From NCBI GenBank assembly GCA_016935765.1, contig JAFGQG010000042.1, positions 1-62,148 of the forward strand: a stretch of DNA of 62,148 nt, written 5' to 3'. Within the stretch, counting starts at the first letter, position 1; each line of letters opens with the position of its first letter. Position numbers and translations under genes: made by a program. Shown piece by piece: positions 1 to 8,766 of this stretch. The notes beneath the pieces were generated by a model. It did not search any database, was not told the origin of the DNA, and saw nothing but the letters and a program-made list of their open reading frames with translations. The DNA is from a bacterium (GTDB lineage: Bacteria; UBP14; UBA6098; JAFGQG01).

Positions 1-123
1 AAAGAAAATATGTATAAATGATTGTTTTAACATAAAATTAAGTTCGGTGGTAGTAGTATGATGCCGATAATTATGAACGATACCAAATATTTATATTCTG
101 TATTCCGTCTTCTGTCCTCTCCC

Positions 124-1419
124 TCAAACCGATTCCGTTTTCGAGCTGAAGGTGAAGTTCCTGCTCATTATCGCGGGAACCTTTGCCCACGAACCCACTC
201 TCTGCGGCTTGCTCATCGCGACTATATTGCTCAGGAAGACCACGGGCGACTCATTGAAACGAAGATTCTTGACCGGGGCGACTATTTTGCCGTCCTCCAC
301 CAGGAAGAATCCATCCCTTGTCATACCGGTCAGGAGCAGCTCCTTTCTGTCAACGTAGCGTATGTACCAAAGCCTTTTTACGAGTACTCCCTTTTCACAC
401 ATGGAGACAAGGTCATCGATCGCCCTATCTTCACCTTCCATGAAGATGGGATAGAGGACGGGATCGGGTTCGGTGTTTTTTTGTGCCGCCCAGAAGCGGT
501 CGTGACGGAGCCTTTTTACCACGCCGTTCTCAACCCATGTGGTTCTTCGTACGGGTAATCCATCGAGCCCGTAGGGTGGCGCGGGAAGTTCCGGATCGTC
601 TAATTCGGTGGTAAGAGTAACCTTATCGCCGAACAGCTTTTCTCCAACCTTACCGGCGAACACGGTAGTGCCTTCGTCTGCGTCCCGCTGGGTCATGTTG
701 TAAGCGAAGAAACCGAGGAAATCAATAACAGCCTGGGGTTCGAATATCACGGTATAATCACCGGGCTCTATATCCTGTGGGTTCTGAGCGGAGATCGCGG
801 TATCCAGCGCTCTCGATGCCATAGCTTCCGCGTTGACCTGCGAAACCGCTTCGCCGCTTTCAGTAGCGCTGCCGCTTCCTCGCGGTCCGTGGAAGGTCGT
901 AGAGTATTCCATGCCCGAATACTTGTCATAGGCGAACAAGCCCTCTGAATTTGCGATCGCCCTGATCCCGTAGTTAGCTTCGAAGAGACCGCTGGCTTTG
1001 AAGTTCTCTCCCTTTGCCATCTGCACGACTTTATTTATCTCCTTCGCAATGTGTTCCGGGGATAGTTCGGTAACATCCTTGAAAAAACGAGGAGGCACGT
1101 CGGGGTATTCCTGTGGTTTTACGGGCGGCATGTATTCAGGGTCTTCCGGCGAGTTCTTTGCAATATCTTCGGCACGTTTTACCAGGTTTGTCAATGATTT
1201 TTCCTGGAGTTTGTTGGTTATCGAGCTTCCGTGTTTCTTATCGTAGGCAGTTATCAGTCTTATGTTTTCCTCTTCTCCGCCCATGTTCTGGGTGATGGCG
1301 TTTTCACCGAAGCGAGTAGCAAGACTGTGCCCGAAGTAATATTCCGCCTGAGCCTGAGGCGCGGTCACTTTCGCCAGGACGCTCGTCAACAAGCCCTTTA
1401 TCTCTTCCTTTGTTCTCAT
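124..1419 (-). CDS. tldE: TldE/PmbA-family protein, partner of TldD
   Basis: A 431-residue protein of the TldD/PmbA (peptidase U62) family. In characterised bacteria TldD and TldE form a cytoplasmic heteromeric protease that trims unfolded peptides and modified-peptide precursors; TldE normally lacks the metal-binding HExxxH motif, and none is visible here. Family-like stretches include the N-terminal coiled region with ATRFGENAITQN (about 35-46) and the C-terminal FNESPVVFLSNIVAMS region (about 385-402). The start codon overlaps the stop of tldD in an ATGA arrangement and has a GGAGGAG Shine-Dalgarno site inside the end of tldD, so the two are co-translated. Assignment as TldE rather than TldD rests on the missing metal motif and gene order. 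The 123 bases beyond its stop, to the window edge, hold nothing recognisable. Confidence 0.9.
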   Translation of the reverse strand: MRTKEEIKGLLTSVLAKVTAPQAQAEYYFGHSLATRFGENAITQNMGGEEENIRLITAYDKKHGSSITNKLQEKSLTNLVKRAEDIAKNSPEDPEYMPPVKPQEYPDVPPRFFKDVTELSPEHIAKEINKVVQMAKGENFKASGLFEANYGIRAIANSEGLFAYDKYSGMEYSTTFHGPRGSGSATESGEAVSQVNAEAMASRALDTAISAQNPQDIEPGDYTVIFEPQAVIDFLGFFAYNMTQRDADEGTTVFAGKVGEKLFGDKVTLTTELDDPELPAPPYGLDGLPVRRTTWVENGVVKRLRHDRFWAAQKNTEPDPVLYPIFMEGEDRAIDDLVSMCEKGVLVKRLWYIRYVDRKELLLTGMTRDGFFLVEDGKIVAPVKNLRFNESPVVFLSNIVAMSKPQRVGSWAKVPAIMSRNFTFSSKTESV

Positions 1420-2864
1420 ATCTTCGCTCCTCCTACGTTTATGTTACGGAAACGAGCATAGCTGGCTCCATGGGTCATCTTCATTATCTGCATTGGTTCT
1501 CCCTTTCCGCAATTCATTACGCCGTGGGGTCTCCAATAGCTTTTACCAGCAATACCATCACAACTTCCCCAGAACTGCGTCGTTTGAGCCTGGTAGGTTA
1601 CCTTCTTCAGAGGCTTGGTCTTCTTGCCTCCTTCTATCAGCCAGAACATGTCTCCGCCGAACTGGAAGTTGTTCCGCATCTGGTCGATAGAGAAGCTTCC
1701 CTGCCCTTCAATGTAGATGCCCTTGTCGATGCCGGCAATGAGGTCGTCAGGCTTAACGCTGTCATCGGTGCCGGGTTCCATGTAGAGGTTGGGAATCCGG
1801 TTTATTGGAAAGTGGTCGAAAGTGTCAGCCCGGCAGCATCCGTTTGAGTTTTCCCAGCCGATGATAGGTACGGTTTCGCGGGTGGTTCCGAGGCTCACCA
1901 GAACGCCGTCCTTGATGATGGGGAATTTCTTCATTTTCACGCCATCGTCGTCATAGAACCAGCTTCCCAGTCCGCCCTCCAAGATGTTGTTTACAGTGAA
2001 GTTGACCAATCCGCTTCCATACTTGAGTTTGCCAACCATTTCCGGATTAATGAACGATCTACCCGCCATGTTGGCTTCCCAACCGAGGATCCTGTCCAGT
2101 TCGGTTGGATGACCGACTGATTCGTGCATGGTGAGAGCGAGGTGGTCGGGGTCGAGGATGAGGTCCATTACTCCGGCGGGGCAATCTTCCGCTCCGCATT
2201 TAAGGACAGCTTCCTCAGCCCATTTCTTAGCATTGCCAACGAGGTGGGCATTTCGAATGAATTCGAATCCCGCCTGCCGCGCTCCGCCCTGGTAACTCCG
2301 GGTTTGAGATTCGGTACCTACAACGGCTACCGCCTGGAGCATCGGATTAGAGAAGGTGTTGGTCAGGTCGAGGAAACTTCCATCAGTGTTGGCGATTATC
2401 CTTCTCGTTCTGACGAACTGCAGAAATCCCCACGCCATTACGACGTTCGGAACGTTAAGTATGGTATCCAGGGCGGTGAGAATAAGTTCTGCCTTCTCCT
2501 TGTTCGGCACCTGGAAAGGGTCCTCCTGGCATGGTCCGGTCAGGGTTTCGGTATTCGCGCTTTCCGGCGCCATTCGCGCCGGCACATCCTTCGGAACCTT
2601 TGCTGAGGCCCTCGCAGCAGATACTGCCAACTCAGCAGTTTTGGCTACTTCATCCTTGTTAAGCCGTGTATTTGAAGCAAAACCCCAAGCGCCATTCAAA
2701 AGCACACGAATGCCGTAGCCGAAATTCTCGGTCTCATCGATAAGCTTCAGAGAACGACGAACCGCGTACACACGGTTCTGCCTCTCCTCTACAATGCGCA
2801 TATCAGCGTAATCCGCGCCGGCATTCTTCGCTATATCAAGCGCTAGATCAGTAAATTCCTTCAT
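1416..2864 (-). CDS. tldD: Metalloprotease TldD
   Basis: A 482-residue TldD, the catalytic metal-binding subunit of the TldD/TldE protease. The HESVGH sequence (about residues 247-252) matches the family HExxxH motif that binds the metal. The N-terminus (ADYADMRIVEE, GYGIRVLLNGAWGFAS) and the C-terminus (GGDMFWLIEGGK, then WGSCDGIAGKSYWRPHGVMNCGKG in two stretches) are also family-like. The gene starts at an ATG with an AGGAGCG ribosome site 5 bases upstream and overlaps tldE downstream. In known systems the pair matures RiPP-type peptides or degrades antitoxins; no peptide substrate gene is obvious beside it. Full length for the family. Confidence 0.93.
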   Translation of the reverse strand: MKEFTDLALDIAKNAGADYADMRIVEERQNRVYAVRRSLKLIDETENFGYGIRVLLNGAWGFASNTRLNKDEVAKTAELAVSAARASAKVPKDVPARMAPESANTETLTGPCQEDPFQVPNKEKAELILTALDTILNVPNVVMAWGFLQFVRTRRIIANTDGSFLDLTNTFSNPMLQAVAVVGTESQTRSYQGGARQAGFEFIRNAHLVGNAKKWAEEAVLKCGAEDCPAGVMDLILDPDHLALTMHESVGHPTELDRILGWEANMAGRSFINPEMVGKLKYGSGLVNFTVNNILEGGLGSWFYDDDGVKMKKFPIIKDGVLVSLGTTRETVPIIGWENSNGCCRADTFDHFPINRIPNLYMEPGTDDSVKPDDLIAGIDKGIYIEGQGSFSIDQMRNNFQFGGDMFWLIEGGKKTKPLKKVTYQAQTTQFWGSCDGIAGKSYWRPHGVMNCGKGEPMQIMKMTHGASYARFRNINVGGAKI

Positions 2865-3021
2865 TTGCGCTCCTATGTTTAAACGTTAATTGTTATCCTC
2901 TCCATAGAAATTTATAATAAATTAATGGGTAATTTAAAGTCAAGTGAAAAATATTTCCGTTATTTCGATTATAAGATTTAATATTTCTAATATTTTTTTT
3001 ATGGGATATTTTCATTATTTA

Positions 3022-3050
3022 TTGACAACATACTTTTAGATGGTTTTATT
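3022..3050 (+). promoter_or_regulatory. Possible sigma-70-like promoter for the 3142 gene
   Basis: TTGACA at 3022-3027, a 17-base spacer and TTTATT at 3045-3050 (four of six matches to the -10 consensus) lie 92 bases upstream of the start codon of the secreted protein. The surrounding 277-base gap between two divergent genes is very AT-rich and shows nothing else. A second TTGACA at 3102-3107 has no -10 at a useful distance. Confidence 0.35.
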
Positions 3051-3141
3051 TACTTCCAAATATCAGGTAAATAAAGTAAACATACTTTATGATATAAATC
3101 ATTGACAATATCATGAAATAATGCCAACAAAGGAGTAAGAG

Positions 3142-4656
3142 ATGAAGTTGAAAAACAACATTTTTCTTGGTAGCCATATTCATTTTTGGATTCTTATTTT
3201 CACATTGCTAATTGCTAATTTTGCATTGTCAATTGCCTCTGTTCCTCCTTTGATGAGCTACCAGGGCAAATTAACCGGCAGCGATGGGGTGGGTATTAAC
3301 GATAGCCTTGAAATTAAGTTTAGTATCTGGAACGCTGAGACCGGTGACGATTCACTCTGGGGGGAGATTCAACCCAATGTGCCGGTAATTAAGGGGTTGT
3401 TCGACGTTCAGCTTGGGTTTGTGAACCCAATAGATATACTATTTGACTCAACTTACTGGCTTCAGATAATTGTGGATGGCGACCTTCTCGAGCCGCGGGT
3501 AAAATTGACCGCAAGCCCCTATGCTTACCGGGCGGCAGTAGCCGAGAGTTTAGCTGGAGGCGCAGTTGATAACGATTGGGGAATTGATGGGGATGATGTG
3601 TACGCTAAACCTGCTGGGAACGCGGGCATTGGTACGACTTCCCCGGAATACAAATTGCACGTCGTGAACTCGACCTCTGAGAACGAACCCGTAGGTCTTT
3701 TTGTAAATACAGCCGAAGCTAATGCTTTTGGTGTACTAGGGCGATGTAATTCAGCGGACAATCTCGGATATGGAGTAGTCGGTCAGGGTGGATACGTTGG
3801 GGTGTATGGTGAGGTTTACCCCTCAGGGACAAATGATTATATTGGTGTTTATGGTTATGTAGAAGGGGGATCGGGAGCCAGAAATTGCGGTCTGTACGGT
3901 GAAGCTATCGGAGATAGCGTCAATTGTGGAGTTTACGGAATAGCCATTGACGATGGAAGCGGTACAAGTGAGAATTATGGAGTTTATGGAATAGCTGGTT
4001 ATGGCGCTGATAACTGGGCGGGTTTCTTCGTCGGGGATGTAGCTATTACCGGAAGCCTGTATATTGATAAAATACTCAACGAAACTGACACAATAGTTTC
4101 CGGCTCCAAGTTCAAAACCGACGAATTGATCGTTGACTCCATCGAATCGAGCGGCACTCTCCTGAAGATAAGGGATGATGTAGAGATCACCGGAAAGCTA
4201 ATATCCTCTCTTCCAGGCGGCACTGCACCATTGGCGGTTACCTCCACCAACGCATGTATCAATCTGAACGCTGATATGGTCGATGGCATCCACGGCGCAA
4301 GCTTTGCAAGAAGGGACAGGTTTTCTTTACCCGGTGGTGGCGGAACAACTTCAATAGATATACCACATTACAATGTCTGCACGATTACTATAGGCGAAGC
4401 ATACGGTTCTCCCGCAGATATTGCTTTTATACATGTTGTTGAGAACGACCACTATATCGCCTGGGTGGGTTATAAATCCGAAGGCGGTACGATGACCCCA
4501 ATAAGCGGTACAGCGTCTCTTTACACAAGCACTACTATCCTAACGCTAGCCGGTGGCAACATTACGCTTAAATGTCCCAACGATAGTACGTTTAATTTAA
4601 TTGTAACTTCTACAGGTACTCCAGCCCCTGACGTCCGCGGAATGGTGGTCTGGTAA
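3142..4656 (+). CDS. Secreted SYQGKLT-domain protein with GVYG repeats
   Basis: A 504-residue exported protein without an assigned function. A signal peptide (about 1-33) is followed by a domain beginning LMSYQGKLTGSDGVGIND and ending SPYAYRA (about 37-133), which is clearly paralogous to the N-terminus of the 1221-residue protein at 10999. The sequence GNAGIGTTSPEYKLHV (about 159-174) is the kind seen in tail-fibre-like repeat proteins. Then come irregular GVYGxxxx repeats (about 195-295) that look like a beta-solenoid, and a C-terminal domain (about 400-504). There is no sorting domain at the end. Good ribosome site (AAAGGAG). The DNA coding for the signal peptide contains an AATTGCTAATTGCTAATT-like stretch (3198-3232) related to repeats elsewhere in the window. 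Role on the cell surface is an inference from the signal peptide. Confidence 0.85.
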   Translation: MKLKNNIFLGSHIHFWILIFTLLIANFALSIASVPPLMSYQGKLTGSDGVGINDSLEIKFSIWNAETGDDSLWGEIQPNVPVIKGLFDVQLGFVNPIDILFDSTYWLQIIVDGDLLEPRVKLTASPYAYRAAVAESLAGGAVDNDWGIDGDDVYAKPAGNAGIGTTSPEYKLHVVNSTSENEPVGLFVNTAEANAFGVLGRCNSADNLGYGVVGQGGYVGVYGEVYPSGTNDYIGVYGYVEGGSGARNCGLYGEAIGDSVNCGVYGIAIDDGSGTSENYGVYGIAGYGADNWAGFFVGDVAITGSLYIDKILNETDTIVSGSKFKTDELIVDSIESSGTLLKIRDDVEITGKLISSLPGGTAPLAVTSTNACINLNADMVDGIHGASFARRDRFSLPGGGGTTSIDIPHYNVCTITIGEAYGSPADIAFIHVVENDHYIAWVGYKSEGGTMTPISGTASLYTSTTILTLAGGNITLKCPNDSTFNLIVTSTGTPAPDVRGMVVW

Positions 4657-4964
4657 AGATAATATACTGCTGAACTGGTTGATCGGTTTTGCTCCCCCTT
4701 AATCCGGCCTATTGTCGGGATCACGTTGTATGGACAGGCATCCCTGCCTGTCATCATGTATTTTCGCAGAAAATTAGATTATATGGTCTATATGCAAATA
4801 AGTCGCAAAAAAAAAATAGCAGAAAAGATTTTTGTAAATTGATAAATGATGTCTTAACCAAACGTCCCTGCATCCAATCTTCCAACCATCAAGTATTCAG
4901 TTGAAATGAGTTTTGTTTATACTCATGCAACTAAACTGAATAAAAACCGATTATATCAGGTTAA
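4657..4964. other. Intergenic region with one palindromic repeat
   Basis: This 308-base gap between the convergent genes at 3142 and 4965 contains the palindrome at 4733-4752 and an A-tract near 4807. No gene, promoter or clear terminator hairpin was seen. Confidence 0.6.
4733..4752 (-). repeat. Palindromic element, GACAGGCA family, intergenic copy
   Basis: A perfect 8-base dyad, GACAGGCA and TGCCTGTC, with four bases between, identical on the minus strand to copies inside the sorting-domain genes at 38991-39063, 41417-41517 and 43894-43913. The flanking CCATACA on the same strand is also shared with the 39 kb and 43.9 kb copies. This intergenic copy shows that the sequence is a dispersed DNA element and not simply a protein repeat. 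Confidence 0.8.
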
Positions 4965-5141
4965 TTATTCGTCCAACTGGGCTTCTAATGCAACGAGCAG
5001 ATCACCCTCACTTATCTTCTCCATCGCAATAAGTATCTGACCGAGAAGCCTGTTGTCACCATTTTGCTGCAGATCAAGAGCGCCTATTATATCGCTTTCC
5101 TGACAAAAACCTTTCTCGGTTAGTATCTCACCTATTAACAT
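4965..5141 (-). CDS. 58-residue MshEN-like (GspE N-terminal) domain protein
   Basis: A short gene beginning MLIGEILTEKGFCQESDIIG and ending LLVALEAQLDE. It has the two-part helical pattern of the MshEN/T2SSE_N fold: (L)IGEILxEKG, then xxxDIIGALDLQQ, then RLLGQILIAMEKISEGDLLVAL. MshEN domains normally sit at the N-terminus of type II secretion or pilus ATPases and some bind cyclic di-GMP; a free-standing single domain is unusual. It starts 16 bases after the stop of the secreted hydrolase gene with a strong AGGAGGT ribosome site, so it is probably the second gene of that operon. Whether it binds a nucleotide is unknown; the canonical Arg of RLG is Leu in the first half. It could be a small adaptor for a secretion ATPase. 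Call made by eye. Confidence 0.7.
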   Translation of the reverse strand: MLIGEILTEKGFCQESDIIGALDLQQNGDNRLLGQILIAMEKISEGDLLVALEAQLDE

Positions 5142-5157
5142 CGATACCTCCTGTATA

Positions 5158-6840
5158 TTATTTCAGATACACCACTCGCCGGGTTATTTCTTTGCTGCCG
5201 GCATGAACACGAATAAAGTATATACCTGAACCAACGTTTTCGGTCGGTTGCCAGGTGAATTCATAAGATGAATTTTGGATAAGATATCGTGTTTTTGGAA
5301 TATTGTCAAGAAAAATCTTCTTCCCTTTGATATCAAAAATTTCTATTTGAAGAGGCGTTACATGCAACGCCCTTACATTGGCAACTCCAATCTTTAACAT
5401 CGTGTTAAAAGGATTTGGATAAGCAGTGATTTCCCAGTTAGGCGGTAACATGCTTCTTTCCTCAATCCCCATTGTGAAGAAATCCCTTGGGAAGGGGCGG
5501 ATATTAAAATACTGTCCCGGGGGCACGTGCGGCACGGACGAAAGCCATAGCCCTCCGGACCGGGCTTCAACGTAATATATCAGGTTGTCGAGAGAATAAG
5601 ATGAAGTATTCGGCAATTTTTTTTCGAAGTATGAATGCAGCCCCAGGTGAAAATCCATTGTAATGCTATTGAATGTCCATGCTGAATCCGTGCTTATCCA
5701 AAGTTTGACGTTTCTGGCTGTAAGAAAAATTGGAGGCACTTCCGCGATGAATTCTATACTGTCACCAACTATGGTAGCCGTTACGGTTGGTATTTGAGGA
5801 ACACGAATGCCGTGTCTTAGATTGAAAATGATGGTGTTTGCGGTTCCCAGGATCTTGGAGTAGAAGGTTATGGTATTATCGAAACAATCGTAATCGGTAG
5901 TGAGACCATAGGGTGTGAAGTAGCAATGGTGGTCGAAGTTGCCCACAATTTCCAGTCTAGAGTTTGCGCTATCCAGGAGAGTGTAGGTTGAGTATAGGCA
6001 GTTAAGTGGTTCGAATTCGTCCTGGGATCCGCAGATGAAAACATTGAATCCGTGAAAATATTCGGTGTATTGAACAGGGGCGATGTAACGCTGCATATAG
6101 TATAGGCTTGAATCTTCTGATGGTAGTCCGCTCTCTTCCAGGATATTAACCATCCATCCTGAATCGGCGGCTCCGCACTCGAAGTCTGTTTGTGGAATGA
6201 TAGCGACGCATAATGCGCATCGGGGGTCAACGCCGTTAGCGAGAAGCGCCGCATCCGCTCCGCTGGAGAACCCGAGAGTGCCCATCCAGTCGGGGTTAAT
6301 CATAGGGAGACTCTCCATGTATGTGAAACCGCGCATCATCGCGTACCCGAACTGGTAAAGATGGCTATTCCTTGGATTTGGATAAGCGTTTAAAAGTTGG
6401 GGATAATCGTACCCGGGAGCTCCTTCGGATTCGTCGTATCCCGGTCCGCTTATGCCGAGAGCGTAACATCCGAATGCGGCGGCAAATATCTCTGTCCACT
6501 CCATAGAACTTCCCATAAGAATTCCGTGCCCGATGACCAGGGCGGTCAGGTCGGTACCACCTGCAGGATAAGCGAAATATGCTTGAATACGAAGTACACC
6601 GCTGTCCCCACCAAACGAGGAAAACTCGATCTTGCCAACGGAGAGATTGACATAATTTAAACCTATCGGGTCTAAAACAGATGTGTCCGCTGTCCAGAGG
6701 GTCTCAGCGTTTAACCAGCGGGTGTCCATTATAGCGTCGAGATCCCAGATGTCCAGGACTTCTTGAGCGCCGGCAGGTATGGTGGTACTCAAAACCAACA
6801 GAAGTGCAATAAATAGACAAATTCGACAAAAACTGCTCAT
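5158..6840 (-). CDS. Secreted alpha/beta-hydrolase-like protein with C-terminal sorting domain
   Basis: A 560-residue exported protein. Signal peptide 1-25 (ends AGAQ). Residues about 90-330 look like an alpha/beta hydrolase: LVIGHGILMGS oxyanion region (about 102-112), nucleophile elbow GFSSG (190-194, Ser192), a possible acid Asp274 in GSQDEFEP and His304 or His305 in NFDHHC. Substrate unknown; an esterase or peptidase is likely. About 330-450 is a beta-rich linker. The last 90 residues are a type-IX-style sorting domain, from AYPNPFNT through IEIFDIKGKK to GSGIYFIRV and RRVVYLK, which should send it to the cell surface. The loop before IEIFDIKG carries a GGGCGTT-type palindrome at 5354-5372. 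No Shine-Dalgarno site is visible; the start was chosen because it gives the signal peptide. Confidence 0.85.
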   Translation of the reverse strand: MSSFCRICLFIALLLVLSTTIPAGAQEVLDIWDLDAIMDTRWLNAETLWTADTSVLDPIGLNYVNLSVGKIEFSSFGGDSGVLRIQAYFAYPAGGTDLTALVIGHGILMGSSMEWTEIFAAAFGCYALGISGPGYDESEGAPGYDYPQLLNAYPNPRNSHLYQFGYAMMRGFTYMESLPMINPDWMGTLGFSSGADAALLANGVDPRCALCVAIIPQTDFECGAADSGWMVNILEESGLPSEDSSLYYMQRYIAPVQYTEYFHGFNVFICGSQDEFEPLNCLYSTYTLLDSANSRLEIVGNFDHHCYFTPYGLTTDYDCFDNTITFYSKILGTANTIIFNLRHGIRVPQIPTVTATIVGDSIEFIAEVPPIFLTARNVKLWISTDSAWTFNSITMDFHLGLHSYFEKKLPNTSSYSLDNLIYYVEARSGGLWLSSVPHVPPGQYFNIRPFPRDFFTMGIEERSMLPPNWEITAYPNPFNTMLKIGVANVRALHVTPLQIEIFDIKGKKIFLDNIPKTRYLIQNSSYEFTWQPTENVGSGIYFIRVHAGSKEITRRVVYLK

Positions 6841-6941
6841 ACTTATAAATTAAACATAATAAAAGATAGAAGCAAGAAAAATTGAAGTGAAATAATTCCC
6901 TTCTTCTGTCAGACGACAATAAGAGATTGAAATAGTGGAAA

Positions 6942-7607
6942 TTATTTAAACAGCTTCATGGCTTTGGATATGCTTTTCATTCTCTTCATGGCTTTGAAGT
7001 TCTTCTCCACGGCTGTCTGAATATTCAGTACCTCTTTATCGTTGAAGCCGGTATAGATGTAAAGCAAATTGCCTTCGGTTTGAATCCCTTCGGACTCCGG
7101 TTCTTCTCCCATTTCTTCTTCATAACCGGGCGGAGGAGTTGTTGAAGGATAAGGTGTTCCACCGGGATATGGCATATCTCCCGGCATTCCGGTGGGCATG
7201 CTTGCTGCAAGCTCAGCCAAGCCTATGTCGATAGTGCCGTAGTGCATTATGGATACGCCATGGACTTCGTTATTTGTTCGTCTATCGGTAGCGGTGAATC
7301 CTACCTCTACCGCCCAGAGTTTATCCCCTTCCTTGGTTTTGAAATAGTGAGTGATTTTAGCATCCTCAGCTCTCAGGTCGTCGAGGTCGTAGCGGAGCTG
7401 CGGCTCGTGCCGGGCGTCCACGTTCGGGTCGAATTCCATGATACGGAACCCGAGTTCTACGAGGAACTTCGTAGCAGGATTCTCGAGATCGATTTTCGCC
7501 GTGGCTACCTTCTCCGCTTCGTTCTCTATCTTCTGGGGAAGTGAACAGGCTATTGCCAGCGTCAGGATAAGTATTGTTATTAACAAAATCAGTGATCGGA
7601 TTTTCAT
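6942..7607 (-). CDS. Lipoprotein of unknown function
   Basis: A 221-residue protein with a lipoprotein signal (hydrophobic run, then LAIAC; lipidated Cys at about 21). The mature part has a soluble alpha/beta region with VELGFRIMEFDPNVD, LWAVEVGFTATDRRTNNEVHG and a Pro/Gly/Met-rich stretch (about 140-175) rich in GGTPYP and TPPPG, then a basic amphipathic end (KNFKAMKRMKSISKAMKLFK). No family recognised. ATG with AAAAGGAG ribosome site. It is on the same strand as the hydrolase gene downstream, separated by 101 bases, so co-transcription is possible. Confidence 0.75.
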   Translation of the reverse strand: MKIRSLILLITILILTLAIACSLPQKIENEAEKVATAKIDLENPATKFLVELGFRIMEFDPNVDARHEPQLRYDLDDLRAEDAKITHYFKTKEGDKLWAVEVGFTATDRRTNNEVHGVSIMHYGTIDIGLAELAASMPTGMPGDMPYPGGTPYPSTTPPPGYEEEMGEEPESEGIQTEGNLLYIYTGFNDKEVLNIQTAVEKNFKAMKRMKSISKAMKLFK

Positions 7608-7912
7608 GGTTGCTCCTTTTTCTTATTCGATTAACGTAAAGCAGTTGACGGTTGTAATGTTCGAAACAGCAAAGGTTAAAGGTTGGGGGAAAACCCCTTT
7701 AAATACACTAAACATTGTGGTTATTTTTTTGTATTGTTTCTTCAGCTTTTTTCTGATATCATATCTTGAATCCGATAATATATTGTAAAATTACAAGACA
7801 CTACCATGAAAGTCAATTCCATTAAGTTTTTTTTGAAAATAAAATTTACCCTTCTCATTTTTACTTGCCAAACCGGCATAAATTACTTAATTTATATTAA
7901 AGAGGTGAGTTT
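7608..7912. other. Divergent intergenic region
   Basis: This 305-base AT-rich gap lies between the divergent lipoprotein gene and the antitoxin-like gene and must hold promoters for both. I see no convincing -35/-10 pair and no other structure. Confidence 0.5.
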
Positions 7913-8077
7913 ATGAAAATGCTAACAGTAACTGAAGCGGGAGCAAAAATATACAGACTCCTGGAGGAGATCGCTACTTCCCATGAGCTTATTAAAATTA
8001 TCGGGAAAAGGGCTAATGCGGTCCTGCTGTCGAAAAACGATTGGAATGCAATACAGGAAACCCTTTATCATGATTAA
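7913..8077 (+). CDS. YefM/Phd-family antitoxin-like protein, short at the C-terminus
   Basis: A 54-residue protein starting MKMLTVTEAGAKIYRLLEEI and ending NDWNAIQETLYHD. It matches the DNA-binding N-terminal half of Phd/YefM antitoxins: a TVTEA start, a helix with xxLLEEIATSHE, a beta pair with IKIIGKRANAVLLS, and the closing NDWNAIQETLY. Family members usually continue for 20-35 more residues that wrap the toxin; here the gene stops right after ETLY. No RelE/YoeB-type toxin follows. Instead its stop codon overlaps the start of the membrane protein gene at 8070. It has an AGAGGTGAG ribosome site. It may be an orphan regulator or a decayed antitoxin. Confidence 0.75.
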   Translation: MKMLTVTEAGAKIYRLLEEIATSHELIKIIGKRANAVLLSKNDWNAIQETLYHD

Positions 8078-8741
8078 AACAAGATTTAAAACTGAAATGC
8101 ATAAACTGGTTTTGCTACCCATCTTGCTCCTTATCATGGCTTCGAGTTTATTTTCCCAGGTAAATCTCACCCTTGACCTCAACATGACATGTAATAAGCA
8201 ATTATTTATTCCCCGTCTTGCTGCAGCCCAGGCGCAGCCCGACATACGGTTAGATGATTTCAATATTAGAAGGGATCGCTGTTTAATGGCTGGTAAATGG
8301 ATAGGCGGTCTCGCCGGGAGTACGATCGGGATTATGCATCTTACCTTTGCAGCTACAGGAGCATCTGGCATTCATGGCTCCTTCGCGCAAAACCTTCTAA
8401 CAGCTGTTCCATCGATTGCATTTGGTTCTTACATTGGCGTTAAAATGAACGAATGGACTACGAAGCAGATCTTGAAGGGAGAGCCTAAACTGCTTAAAGC
8501 TTTCTTAAAAGGCGTTGGATACGGAGCTCTCGATGGCGCAGTCATTCTCTCCGCGTCTATTGTGCCCCTGTTCATCGTAGCATATTACCTCGACACCATC
8601 CACTTCAACTTTGATACCGGCAAAGCACTCTTTGGTATCATCGGAACAGGTATCCTTGGCGGTATAGGTTACGGGGGGATGTATGGGATAATGATCGGGG
8701 GGATTTACGGACCTTGTATCTCTCTGTATATGAAATTTTAG
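8070..8741 (+). CDS. Glycine-rich membrane or outer-membrane-associated protein, unknown
   Basis: About 223 residues from the ATG at 8070. The next in-frame ATG at 8097 begins MHKLVLLPILLLIMASSLFS directly and is the alternative start. A signal peptide is followed by about 60 soluble residues and then hydrophobic Gly-rich segments, including AGKWIGGLAGSTIGIMHLTF, SIAFGSYIGVKMN, GVGYGALDGAVILSASIVPL and GIIGTGILGGIGYGG, each likely a membrane span. No family recognised. The reading frame stays open further upstream through the antitoxin-like gene, but that part has no membrane or signal character. The 8070 start overlaps the antitoxin stop, so the two are probably translationally coupled. Confidence 0.65.
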   Translation: MIKTRFKTEMHKLVLLPILLLIMASSLFSQVNLTLDLNMTCNKQLFIPRLAAAQAQPDIRLDDFNIRRDRCLMAGKWIGGLAGSTIGIMHLTFAATGASGIHGSFAQNLLTAVPSIAFGSYIGVKMNEWTTKQILKGEPKLLKAFLKGVGYGALDGAVILSASIVPLFIVAYYLDTIHFNFDTGKALFGIIGTGILGGIGYGGMYGIMIGGIYGPCISLYMKF

Positions 8742-8766
8742 TTCAAACGAACAGGATAGAATTCAT

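Noticed and set aside
58-558. Plus-strand reading frame at the window start
   Set aside because: Antisense to tldE, which has family motifs, an overlapping partner gene and a ribosome site.
7922-8371. Minus-strand reading frame across the antitoxin and membrane protein genes
   Set aside because: No ribosome site or domain; opposite two better-supported genes.
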